This document shows, piece by piece, positions 23,129 to 34,041 of a stretch of DNA of 64,000 bases (its first letter is position 1; each line of letters opens with the position of its first letter). The stretch covers positions 3,286,001 to 3,350,000 of the forward strand of contig NC_064650.1 of the NCBI RefSeq assembly GCF_001723175.1. The letters run 5' to 3'. The notes below the pieces were generated by a model. The model saw only the letters and a list, made by a program, of their open reading frames with translations, was not told the origin of the DNA and did no database searches. Origin of the DNA: Penicillium oxalicum (Eukaryota > Ascomycota > Eurotiomycetes > Eurotiales > Aspergillaceae). Position numbers and translations under genes: made by a program.

Positions 23129-26002
23129 ATGGCAGACAATAAACCGCTATGTACACCGCCAGAGCTTATGCTCAAGGTCATCCTTGCGGGGACATTAAGT
23201 CATTATGAGACGCGGGGCATGATTGACGATAAGCGATTAGAGCATATGCTCGCTGCTGGAAAGCAAATTCTGTACAAGACGCATCAAGAAAGTGAAGTTC
23301 GGATGATCAATACGAATAATGTTGTTTTGTCATGTGCGTTGACTGACACCTTGAGCTTGAAAGACATAACCTGGGAATGTCCCCGGACGTTTGGGCCGCC
23401 GGACTCACTGATGTACTCACCAAGGCGATCCCAGTTCTCGAGTCGCAGTCCTTTGCGTGGAAAAGTCCTCGGGCCGCACTCGAACATTCATCGTCGAATC
23501 TCATTGCCTATAATTACTTCTCGCTAGTCAAAGACATCGAACGCCTCAACGACTTGTGTACCATCGCTCGAAATCTACTCGCGACAACCAAAAAGGCCCA
23601 GAATCTGGCAGCGGAGAAAGGCTTCGATCAGCGGATTCTCGCTCTCATTGATACCTGTGTGCGTGTCACAGCCAGAGGGTTTGACGGTGAAACCAATGCC
23701 CGCAATGAAGAGCGCTGGCAAAAAAGTGGTCAATCTCTACAAACGACTTTTGATCACATGTCTTCAATACCTTCATAACTTCATCATGCACAATGAGCAT
23801 CGGAAAATGGTTCTGTGGTTAGATCTCTTTGGCTACCACTCTACCGCAGACACAAATATAATTCAGCCCAAGGAAGCCTTGGATTCCACGGCTCGGACGG
23901 AAGGAGTCGCGCCGATTGTTAAGATTGGAGAGCGGGTCATCAACCCTCCTATTCGAGCGCTTTATGACCAGACTGCGGAAGATTTACTTCTGGAGACCAT
24001 CGCCAAGTTTCCGCGTGAGCCGTCCACGATTAAGGAGGAGGCCGCGATGCTCCTGCTCGCAAACATCAAAGACCACATGGAGAAGATTCTCGGACGTGAC
24101 TTGACAGATATTCAAGAAATGGGCCGTGACCCCGAACAGGTTAAATACATCCGAGCTGCTTTGACTTCGATCCTGGGTGCCAAGGTTGACGGTTGGGCGG
24201 ATTTACAGGAGAGAGCTCGCGAACTGCCTCCTGCATTGCCTGAGGACGATGAGCAGGAAACCACGAAGAAGAAGACGATTTTGACCATTGACCGGAGCTT
24301 GACCGCGGGCTTTCCTCGACTGTGTTGGGCTGATCTACCCGAAGTCAATGATTATTCTGTAGACTCACCGGTCACCGAGGACGACACGAGCTTGCCTCGA
24401 TCATCTCAGTCCGCCGCCGAGACCCTCCAGGAAGCCAAGGACGAACTGATGGCTCGGTTGCAAGAGGCCTCGCAGATGGGCGATGAGGGGGCAGAATACG
24501 ACCACGGAGATTCCGGGACAGTGGGCGAAGACGACGCTCACAGTTTGGAAGGACACGCAGACGGCAGTGTCGACGAGGACGAGGAGGAGGAAGACGACAT
24601 TGACCGTGGCGATGACGGCGGGGAAGTTGACGATGATGAAGATGATGACGATTATCGCGGACGTCCCGGCGACCAGCAACGCGGCCTACTGACAGACATT
24701 CCTTTGGTGTTGGGGCCTGCCGAAATCGAAGCCTTGCCTATGATTGTGCAGGCCGGTATTGTCGAGAGTTTCGGGCTCAAAAACGGAGAAAGAAACGGGT
24801 CGCGCAACATGCAGGCTCTTCGTTGTCATATCCTTCTCACCCAGGAGACTGGCCGAAATTTGCTGCGCGAGTTGCTGATCTTCATCGCTGCTTGGGATCT
24901 GCCGGACGACGAGCTCTACTTCAAAATGATGGTCCAAATCATGGAAGCCGTTCTGCGCAATGGTCTCATGTCGCACGCGTACTCCGACTTCGGTCAGCCA
25001 AAAGACATCATTTCTCCCGCACAAGCCGTGGTCATTAAAATATTGACTCATATCTTCCGGGCGAAATACTCCCCCGCCTCGGTGACAGGGTCGGCTCAGG
25101 GAAGCGTCCCAAGAATGCCATCCCCTCTGAGTCGAGTGGATGTTCTGACAGTTCGGTATATCTTCACCATCTTCCGTGGGAATATCATCCCAGAGACTTG
25201 TGCTTTGATTTACCTTCAAGGCCAGATTCGGGCCGACCGGGCCCTGCCAGAAGACTTCCCTCTCAACCTGTGGGATATGGAGCGAGTTTACGAGGGTGTA
25301 TACCAGTTCCTTGAGTTCTTCGCCGTGCTGACTGAGAACAACGACTGGAAAAATCTTCTGGTCAAGTGGGAGATTGTCTACGATCTGGTCACCCTCATCA
25401 AAGAGCTGGAGGCCAGCATTCCAAAGGGCCAGCTGAGTGCCCTTTCGTTCGGCTCAGTGCCTCCGCCTCCTCCTCCACCCGCGCGCAGTGCTTCACCCAA
25501 CCACCACTCCAACTCGAAGCCTGCATCGCCAACACCGGTTGCCGTCGAGCGCCCCTACGACCCTAGTGATCCAGCCGACCCACTGGACAGCCACGCTGGC
25601 AGCGTTGACTCGCGACCCGAGTCTCCTCCCATCGCCGAGGATCCTTCAGAATTCGAATGGCGCAATCTTAAGAAACTCGTCGTGTTGGTGCTTTCGTCTC
25701 TAGTCTGGAAGTGTCCCGAGGTGCAAGAGCAGATTCGCCGATATGGTGGCGTCGAAGCGATTTTGATGTGTACCTCTTTCGATTCCAACAATCCTTATAT
25801 CAAGGAGCACGCCGTGATGTGCCTGAAATTCCTGCTCGAGGGTAACCGGGAAAACCAGCGGCTGGTGGAGGAACTCGAGGCACGAGAAGTCGTGCGGGAT
25901 GATGGCGGCGTGCTCGAGCGCAGTGGATACGAGGCCATGATTGACCAGGCGGGGAAGCTGGCTATTAGGCCCAAGGACGCATCTCAAGCCTCCTCTTCTT
26001 GA
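23129..26002 (+). CDS. ctr86: Ataxin-10/CTR86-like protein, with one reading-frame break
   Basis: The C-terminus carries the Ataxin-10 homology domain (LVVLVLSSLVWKCPEVQEQI, then SNNPYIKEHAVMCLKFLLEG, at about 25670-25860). The first intron is best placed at 23297-23355 (GTTCGG donor), giving HQESE joined to LERHNLGMSPDVW. The frame then has to change near 23687-23726. Either a 40-base intron lies there (donor GTGAAA, acceptor AAAAAAG), giving exons 23129-23296, 23356-23686 and 23727-26002 (924 residues), or the A6 run at 23720-23725 carries one extra base. The middle of the protein holds a long Asp/Glu-rich stretch (24540-24660) and a Pro run (25458-25480). Function in filamentous fungi is poorly defined. 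Convergent with the RING gene. Confidence 0.75.
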
Positions 26003-26337
26003 GCCCCGTCCTGTTGTCTCCTCTCGGTTCGTGTGTCCAGCAGCAATCTTCCCAGATGCATGTCGGTCCTGCTTCAAAAGAAAGAGCCCATCCACAACAT
26101 TCTAGATAAACCACCTTTCAAGTGGTCAATTCAATGGAGTCCCTGCTAGCCCAAGATTCAGTAGACTTTGCGTAATAGAAAACCAGGTGGCAGAATGATA
26201 ATCGAAATGGGTATCTTCATGTATTTGCTGAGAGAAATGTCGATGTTGCTCGCTTCCTTACCCCTTCACAGACGCGTCTTGGCTCGCTGGGAACGAATAT
26301 GAATGTCCGACTTTGCCCCCGTACTTCCACCTGTGAT
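26003..26337. other. Intergenic region between convergent CTR86-like and RING genes
   Basis: 335 bases between two facing stop codons. Nothing recognisable beyond shared 3' sequence. Confidence 0.5.
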
Positions 26338-27145
26338 TTAACCATACATGCCATCCCACTCCTCTTCTTCGTCTTCTTCGACCAGCTTCTTCCGCTCTTC
26401 GGCCTTGTCGCGCAGCTGTTTCGCGAAATCCGTCCGATCCAGTGGGCACGTGCCCCGCAGTCGAAGCCATGGCCGCACGCACTCAAGATCGAACAGATGT
26501 GTTGGATGGCAAGGCAATCGCACCACGAGTGGATATTCATCTTCCAAGAACGGGTTGCTACAGATTGGACAGACCTGCGACTTATCCAACGATGATTTGG
26601 GGACACGATCAAGCACTGGAGGGAATTTCTGGTCAGCAACCATTCGCACCCCATTTTCTCCTGGACATGGAAAAAGATAGCCTCCTTGGGACACGAAACG
26701 TTGACAGGTGAAACTCACTATCGCAAAACTCCTCGCTGACCCCCTCCACCTCCCGAGGAGGAGTATCCGCCTCACTCAGGAGAGTCTGAATCATTTGTGT
26801 CAAGAGATCATCGCTATTGGCCTCGTGGCCAGATTCGGAGGGCGCTGTCGAAGCCTCGCGGCGCATGACCTCGAAGGCTTCCGCAAGCGAGTAGAATGCA
26901 GCGCTCACGTCACCCGGCACAGGGACTGCATAAGGTCGGTGGTCAGGTCCGGGGGTGATTTCGGAGAGAGTTGCAAAAAAGGTAGAGAGGTCAGGGCGAC
27001 GGCGACGAGGACCGTCGCTGGCAACGGCCGGGTCGGTGGTGTTGTGCTCGACTGGTGGGGAGACTCGGTCAGCTTTACCTGGGCGTTGTGGCTGCGTCAA
27101 GCAGTGGAAATGAATGGATCGGCTCTTACTTTCGTATGTTGACAT
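26338..27145 (-). CDS. RING-H2 type zinc-finger protein, candidate E3 ubiquitin ligase
   Basis: Three exons are 27145-27130, 27051-26719 and 26615-26338; they sum to 627 bases (208 residues). The 16-base first exon gives MSTYE, joined to IEHNTTDP. The RING lies at about residues 132-176: CPIC, then LPCHPTHLFDLEC, then CPLD. The last ligand position is Asp rather than Cys (CPLD), a substitution known in some RING-H2 proteins. The C-terminus is acidic (EEDEEEEWDGMYG). The acceptor of exon 3 was chosen after TCCCTCCAG because only that keeps the frame into LDRVPKSSL. A small cytosolic or nuclear E3 is likely. The substrate is unknown. Confidence 0.8.
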
Positions 27146-28410
27146 GGCGCGAGACTGATCTGCGTGATCGGCCAAAGTATGGAGGGACGATGTAGAGATT
27201 TGAGGTGGACAGAGCTTGTGGGGGGGGATGGCTGCTTGTCCCACGGAAATGGGTTGCAGATCACTCCGCCGGTATTGATCAAGAGGCTAAAGAGAGCACT
27301 ATCCAGAGATTATGGCAGAGGGAGGTGCTGGGAATGGATGATCTAGTCAGGGCGACCGGTTGAGCGAGATGTGTGCAATGAGATGGTTAAACGGCGAGGC
27401 AGCAAAGGTGATGGCGTGGCACAGCGGGGGAGCTCCCAATCCTGGCTTTTGATTGGACGGCGCGCAGCAATTCCGAGAGCTTCTCAACGAGTCTCATCAA
27501 TGGCGCTTTGCTGTGACACGAAACAATGTCCCCGGAGCTCTCTCGATCATGATATATATCTTGCTGGTCACGAGTAGACTAGGTAGTAGGTACACGAAAC
27601 ATATTGATCAATGAGGAAGGCTGATTAGCATCATTACATGTGTGGCTTTGCTCGACCGCCCTCGTCAATATAAACAATACACTGCAGTCGACATCTACAA
27701 GAACCAGCCTCACGTGCTTCACTGAGCAGAACATCACACCTCGCATCTACGATCTCTTGTTTCCGAGATCTGGAATGTGACACATTTTCAGTAGAAACCT
27801 CGACCAAAAGATCTCTTACAAATCGACAGGGTGCTTAGTCTATTCTTATCTCCAGCGGGCCCGGTATACAAGCGGGAACCTCCAATGGCCTTGATTCAGC
27901 GCCGGCCCAAACACCTAACGCCGTTGGGGAATTGCAAACACCGACTGCCGAAGTCATGACCCACCTTCACGCTGAGCCTCAGGCCGGTTGACTTTGCGTC
28001 GCTTGTAAGCCTATTGAGATGTAAAGTGGATAAGTAGGATTACTTGCGACGGCTTGGTTCGCTTGACCCCCACTCAAAACAATGTCAGAGATCCATTGAT
28101 TCCCTAATTAGGACCAGCTGGGTTCAAGCTCAGCTGGTCGGTCTTTGGAAGACTCAAGTGTGTCCGATCACGAAAGCTTTTCGGAGAACAGATGCACGGC
28201 GTTAACGCTGTCAGAACGAGTATCATTTTTCTCCGAATCGACCACACGATGGATAATGTTGCTATAAGACCTCTCTGATCATGCCGTTTAACCGTATACA
28301 ATTCACAATTCATCAACAATATCAAGCTTCAGAAAAAGGTCACAGTCTCCAGTGCTCTCAATCTCACAATTCTATTCCAATCCCCGGATTTTCATCATTC
28401 TCCTACCATC
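27146..28410. promoter_or_regulatory. 1.26 kb divergent upstream region of the RING and hydrolase genes
   Basis: No coding sequence recognised. The region contains promoters for both flanking genes. Short frames such as 27371-27577 show no family resemblance. Confidence 0.45.
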
Positions 28411-29439
28411 ATGACTGCCAGCCAGACCCATCCTAGCAAGAAGGCTGCTCGCCTTCCAAATATGCCGGATCATGCTCTGATTGGAGACGCCGCAAAGCTG
28501 CCCATCAATGCCACTACGCCTGTCATCTCCATGAGTCCCATCGTCGTTCCCGCCCCGGACCGTATCATGGATTTGCACATTCGTGTCTCTGCACCCACCG
28601 CAGGAGACAACCTGCCTATCATTCTCTTCTCACACGGCCAAGGACCATCGAACAATCTTTCCTCCCTGAACGGATACGCCCCGGTCGTCAACTTCTGGGC
28701 CTCGCATGGCTTCGCGGTTATCCAACCCACTCACCTGGGCTCTCGATCCCTCAGCCTCAGCCCCGAAGACTATGCAGACGCACCGTGGTTCTTGGAATCC
28801 CGCGTGTCAGACTTTAGTCTCATTCTCGACGAGCTTGACCAGATCGAGACCCTCTTCCCACAAATTCAAGGCCGTCTTGATCGCAGCCGCGTCGCTATCG
28901 TCGGCCACTCGGGTGGCGGCCACACCGCGAGTCGACTCCTCGGTGCTCGAGGAACAAATCCCTCCCTTGACTCCTTCAAGGATGCGCGAGAGTCCCGCAT
29001 CAAGGCTGGTGTGCTCCTCGCAAGCCCTGGAGATGGCAGGAGTGGCGACGGAATGGGCCCTGCTGCCATGAACACTGAACTCATCTACCACAGCCACGCG
29101 GACATGGCAGCTCCTGCGTTGGTGGTGATTGGAGACAGTGACGGATTCCCGTTTTTGACCACTCGCGGTGCCGAGTATCATGCCGACGCGTATCATTTCA
29201 GCCCCGGCCCAAAGTCGCTTCTGACGGTGAAAGATGGGAAGCACGGTCTCGGGGGAGTGTCGGGCTACGATGTTGCGGAAGCCACGGATGATGAAAGTCC
29301 AGAGAGACTGGCCATGGTCCAGCGAATGACCTGGGCTTGGTTGCGCAGTGCGCTTTATCCGGAGGACAAAGCTTGGTCTGAGGCCTGTACAGCTTTGAAA
29401 GTGCTTCCCAGTCTGGCAACCGTTGAAGACAAGGCATGA
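28411..29439 (+). CDS. Alpha/beta hydrolase, chlorophyllase/PAF-acetylhydrolase-like
   Basis: A single exon of 342 residues. The nucleophile elbow is VGHSGGGH (Ser at about residue 167). An oxyanion-hole motif FSHG lies at 73-76. Candidate acid residues are in VVIGDSDGF (242 or 244) and the catalytic His is in DGKHGL (278), so the triad order is normal. There is no signal peptide, so the enzyme is probably intracellular. The fold suggests a serine esterase or lipase on small esters; the substrate cannot be told from sequence. It stands alone with no linked pathway genes. The start follows an ATCATG context preceded by a pyrimidine-rich leader. Confidence 0.85.
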   Translation: MTASQTHPSKKAARLPNMPDHALIGDAAKLPINATTPVISMSPIVVPAPDRIMDLHIRVSAPTAGDNLPIILFSHGQGPSNNLSSLNGYAPVVNFWASHGFAVIQPTHLGSRSLSLSPEDYADAPWFLESRVSDFSLILDELDQIETLFPQIQGRLDRSRVAIVGHSGGGHTASRLLGARGTNPSLDSFKDARESRIKAGVLLASPGDGRSGDGMGPAAMNTELIYHSHADMAAPALVVIGDSDGFPFLTTRGAEYHADAYHFSPGPKSLLTVKDGKHGLGGVSGYDVAEATDDESPERLAMVQRMTWAWLRSALYPEDKAWSEACTALKVLPSLATVEDKA

Positions 29440-30339
29440 GGGAACACGGTAATGGGTTTGAATTTAGATGTATTAAGGATCATTCACGCTGGCAAGGAAA
29501 TTTGTATAGATTTGTCAAGTCAATATAACACTCACCTTTTTTTTTGGTTATTCTTTCAAGAAGGGATGTGGGATCCTCTCTCAGGGCTGAATGTCGATCA
29601 CTTAATGTTCCTAGTAAAATTCCGCATTATTCCTGGTTCTTTGCCCGAGTACGAACTAACCTTCCGTCCTGAAGGAATCAAGCTTAAAGGATGGAGCTTG
29701 CCCTTTGCAAGTGACATTCTCCCTTTCTCTTGCGGAATATGCCTTCAAACCTTGAAACTTGAACGCTTCGTTCTGCGGTTAAATAAACCGAGATTCCTCA
29801 AACCGTCCACATGCTCCGTACACTACCTAGTTGCGCCATCAAATTCATAAAGCAACGTATGAATCCCTCCTTCCCCAGTGTACTCAATCCCACGAGAAGG
29901 CAGCCTCATGGAAATGGAGTCTATGCTGTAATTCACCGACGAAACTCTGTCAAACAAGTACCTCCGACCTCTCTGGCTTTTTACAAGGACAGCTTCGACT
30001 GAGAGAGCAGGGGCAGAGTGAGGAGATTCTGACATGACGTTCAATAGGACAGGCCTCAATTCGGATTCGAATCCAGATCTCCTGTTCCACTGACATCTAG
30101 CTTTCTTTCTGAAATCCTGTATCGTTGTCACCATCATCATCATATCTGTGGGCAGGAAACCCTGCACTCATGGTGACCGTTCTTTCTTCTGTCTTCTGTC
30201 GCTTATTCATCGAGAGAGTGGATTCTCTTTGGATCAGCAGCCTCTTGCAAGTCAAAAACCAACAAGCTCCGGATAGCGAGATACATCCAATCTCATTCCA
30301 ACAATTTTGACAAACCTAATTATCGACAAATATTCAAAA
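29440..30339. other. 0.9 kb intergenic region
   Basis: Lies between two + strand genes. Frames such as 29452-29850 show no conserved domain. Contains a T9 run near 29538 and a GGATTCGAATCC palindrome near 30061. Probably the 3' end of the hydrolase gene and the promoter of the GTPase gene. Confidence 0.45.
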
Positions 30340-33300
30340 ATGAGTCGCAAGACGCTCAAACGTTCCCTGCTAGACGACAGCGACGAGGATGAGAAAGATG
30401 CACAGAACCAAAAATCTCAAAGCTTTCTTGACTCGATCTTGAAACGCTGCTCAGCTAGGAGGAATCCACCTATCAAAATTGAGTCTGACACGTCCGGCCA
30501 GGAAGACGACGACAAGGATGTCGTGGTCCTGATAAGACAACCAAAGAGATCTTCAAGGGAATCAATACCTTCTCGAAGGAAGCGAATTCTCAAAGAAAAG
30601 ACTTCCGGCGCTGGCAAATCGACCCGTGAACAAGAGAATGAAGACCAAGAAAATGAAGACGATGATGATCACGAAGCCATCACCGATCCAATTGACGATC
30701 CTGGTGTCCAGAGACACTTGGCATCCGTTGCGAGGCAGCTGCAAGAACTACACCAAAGAGTTCAAAGGTGCCCGCTTTCGCAGGACCCGCTGTCAAATTT
30801 ACACACCGTTGCACAGGAGATTGAAAAGTTGAGCAAGTTTCAAGATCGACAAGAACGTATTGTCGGCTTGATTGGTGAAACTGGAGCTGGTCAGAGCCCC
30901 CCACCCCAGCCCGATTTAGACGCTCTTGAAGAATACTGATGAATTTCAAAGGCAAGAGCTCTGTCATCAATTCGATTCTTGGCCAAAGAGGCCTTGCACG
31001 CTCGGTATGCCCACGAATATCAACCCCAGGCATGATTTAACCCAATTCGCTAATCATCTTCGTTCAGAGCGGAGCCGGGGCCGCGTGTACAAATGTACCG
31101 GTTGAGTATCGCCACCTAGACGACTGTCATCCTCATCCATACACCATTGAGGCGGACTTCATGAGCGAAGAAGAATTGATGGAGCTCTTGGAAGAGCTTT
31201 TGCGAAGTGTTCGGCGTGCTTACCTTCCCACTGATCGCAGTCTGATTGGAGAAGAGGATTGGGAGCAGTATGAGGCGATTGGGAAGAGATCATATGAGAC
31301 GCTGGGGGCCATTTTCAAATTCCGAGAAGAGGTGAACCTTGAATATCTTGTGCAGCCAGATAAAGAGCTCGAGATCTTGGAGGATTTGGAGCAAACAGCC
31401 AGGAAGTTCTGGTCTTCCCAGTCTGGGACGCAGGGCTCATCGAAGTTTTCCGTTGCTGCGAAAGACTTGGAACAATGCAAAGATGAATTAGACCGCCTGG
31501 CAAGTGACTCTGAGGATGAGCGCAAGCCCGCGTCATGGCCGTTCATCAAGCTGATTCGGTATGTCACGCCTACTTATGTTACGAAAGAAAGACAAAAACG
31601 GCGGATCCTCTTGACTGACAGTGGATACAGTGTATTCCTTGACCTGCCCATACTGAAGAAAGGCCTGGTACTTACAGACTTGCCAGGTGAGCCTTCATCT
31701 TCACCCCAAAGTGTCTTCGACTGCCAAATTTGTGCTAAAATCTTACAGGGCTGCGCGACATAAATCACGCAAGAGTCAGAGCCACAGAAAAATATCTCGC
31801 CCGTACCTGCGATGAAGTCTTCATAGTGTCTGGAATCGCAAGATGCGTCTCGAACGAATCCATATACGATATTATCCGAAAGTGTGGGAATGGGAAGCAT
31901 ATTCGAATTGTCTGCACACGGGCGGATGTAAGTTTACCTTGAATGCACAACGGGCTCATCGTGTAACCACCGTCATCCAGGAAATATCACCGGAAGAGGA
32001 GGCTCGGGGGACCAGCCCATTTGCGGCAGAGATTAGAAACATCAGCATCAATATTCGTTCCCTCGAGACCGACTTATGTGAAACGACCCTCTCCAGACAA
32101 AGCGCCCGAGAACATGGGCGGGCCAAATTCGCGATTCGCGAAGCAATGATAACGTAAACCCCCCATTTCTTTTTCTTGGGATGAGCCTCGAGCACAGCCT
32201 TCTCGTACGCAGATCGACTGACAACGTGACAGGGATGAACTTCACGAGCTTCAATACAAGTAAGTCAACATTCTCGATCTCCAAGCACTCATCGGTGCTA
32301 ATGGGAAAGGATAGACGACAAGCACTGATAATGAAGCATCGAAACGAGTCTGTGACGGATGAGCTTTGCACATCAATTCAGCAGAGGGTGGCTTATGATG
32401 CCCAATCGGTTCATGTGTTCTGTGTTGGAAATGAGTTATATGGCAATCCTCCATCTTGGCTCACCAGACAGTACCGGAAATTGAGCGGAGTTCGTGAGCT
32501 GCAAAAGTATTGCCAGTCAATCCCTGCAGAGGCTCGAATGATATCTGCCAGATCTTATGTTCAGCATGAAGTGCCTGCACTCGTGCATTCCCTTTACCAA
32601 TGGAAGCTTACAGGCTGCGACTCAGTCGGTGCTGAGAAGGCTACCAAGCTGCAGGTGGTATTTGATCAGGCAGAAAGCTCCTTGAGAGAGGTATGTCAAG
32701 TACGCCACTCAATTTTGGGGGTTTTCAACCAAATGGATGACACTAAAGGTCATAAGAAATTCGAGTCGCCTTCAGGGCTGTTGACGAATCTCCGCAACGA
32801 GGCACTTCCGACATTTGAAGCCCTGGTCCTAAAGGATCTTCGTAAGCATGATTCTGATCGTTTGTTGGCAGTACAGAGGGAACTCTCGCCGGTATTGAAA
32901 GATCTAACATCAATTCAAGGTCACTCGTTTGAGAGTATTATGGGGGACAAGTTTCTTGAAGTCGGTGATCAATGGCAACAGGTGAGTCGGCTTCAATCAT
33001 CGCAAAGAAATCACTGGATTGGGACGCGGCTGCTGATGAATGAGTGCTGTAGTGGCACTGGACAAGCTATGCTGCATTTTGCAGGAATCACGGAACCCAC
33101 ACCACAAGAAGAAGAGGATCCGTCTGCTGGAACGATCTGTTGATGGAGCAAGTGCGACCATGGTTTGACCCACGTTGGGACCTGGTAGATCAATGGCTCG
33201 TTTCTCGGAGATGCGATTTCAGCCAAGGCATATCAAGCTTATTTGAGGATCTCTCCCGTAAGATAAGAGGGAAGTGACCTCTACCCAGCCGACAAAAATT

Positions 33301-34041
33301 TGTCGCGGCGAAATGACAAAGGAAGCTCTAGGCTCGTACTGACATATTTCTTTTGCACTGAATAGACAAGCGTCATGTCGCACCCAAAGCCATTGACAAC
33401 CTTCTTGTTGCCCTGAGTCATCGTGAGAACAATATGCAACAGGCCCTACGAAAGGGCCTGTCCAGGTTTGACAAAAATATTCAGTAAGTTCAGCAGACTC
33501 CGCCGCCGGAAATGAACCATTTGGCTGAATTGCGGCCAGGCTTGCGAAGCAACACCTCCTCTACGGCCACAACCATAGTTCCTTGATTGGCGATCTGATG
33601 CGTCAGACGTACAATAAATGCAGCAGAGAAGCCGGTCAGTGCCCTCACATTAACGGTGCGAAAGCAGAAGAAGAAGATCAAGTGAAGTACTCGGTCAGCC
33701 CTGACTCGTTCCATCGTGATGCAGGAGTAAAAAGTGACCAGCGCCGGAAGAACGCGATGATAGATCATCTTTCTGATGCCGGTCTTTACTTAAAGTACAT
33801 TGAGTCCACTCGATCATTTTATGAGGAGACTGTCAAGTCATCTGTGGCCGTCATCGAGAAGAGTTTGCGAGACCAGATCAGCCTGATTGTTGGAGACTTT
33901 GCGAGCGTGATGATGTCAAGCAAAGAGGACCCGGAGCCGGAAAGAGAGCCCAAGCTGACGCGAGATTTGTCGCCAAGACTGCGAGATCTTCAGAAATCTC
34001 TGAAATGCACGGCAGAGTCGCTGAAGAAAGTGCACAATTAA
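30340..34041 (+). CDS. Large SLIP-GC-like (dynamin-superfamily) GTPase
   Basis: Ten exons are 30340-30889, 30952-31004, 31068-31686, 31749-31927, 31981-32153, 32213-32259, 32323-32981, 33053-33257, 33366-33483 and 33540-34041; they sum to 3105 bases (1034 residues). The N-terminal 170 residues are charged and disordered. The GTPase motifs are intact: G1 GETGAGKSS (residues 179-187, split by intron 1), G3 TDLPGLRD (split by intron 3) and G4 CTRAD just before intron 4. A long helical region follows, then the segment WHWTSYAAFCRNHGTHTTRR with a nearby WNDLL, which resembles nuclear GTPase SLIP-GC relatives. There is no membrane segment. Such proteins are patchily distributed in fungi and their function is unknown; a nuclear or membrane-remodelling role is only inference. 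Several intermediate stop codons fall inside introns. Confidence 0.8.

Noticed and set aside
33635..33698. Extra intron with a GTCAGT donor in the last exon of the SLIP-GC-like gene
   Set aside because: Its 64 bases would break the frame, while the unspliced reading continues to a normal end.
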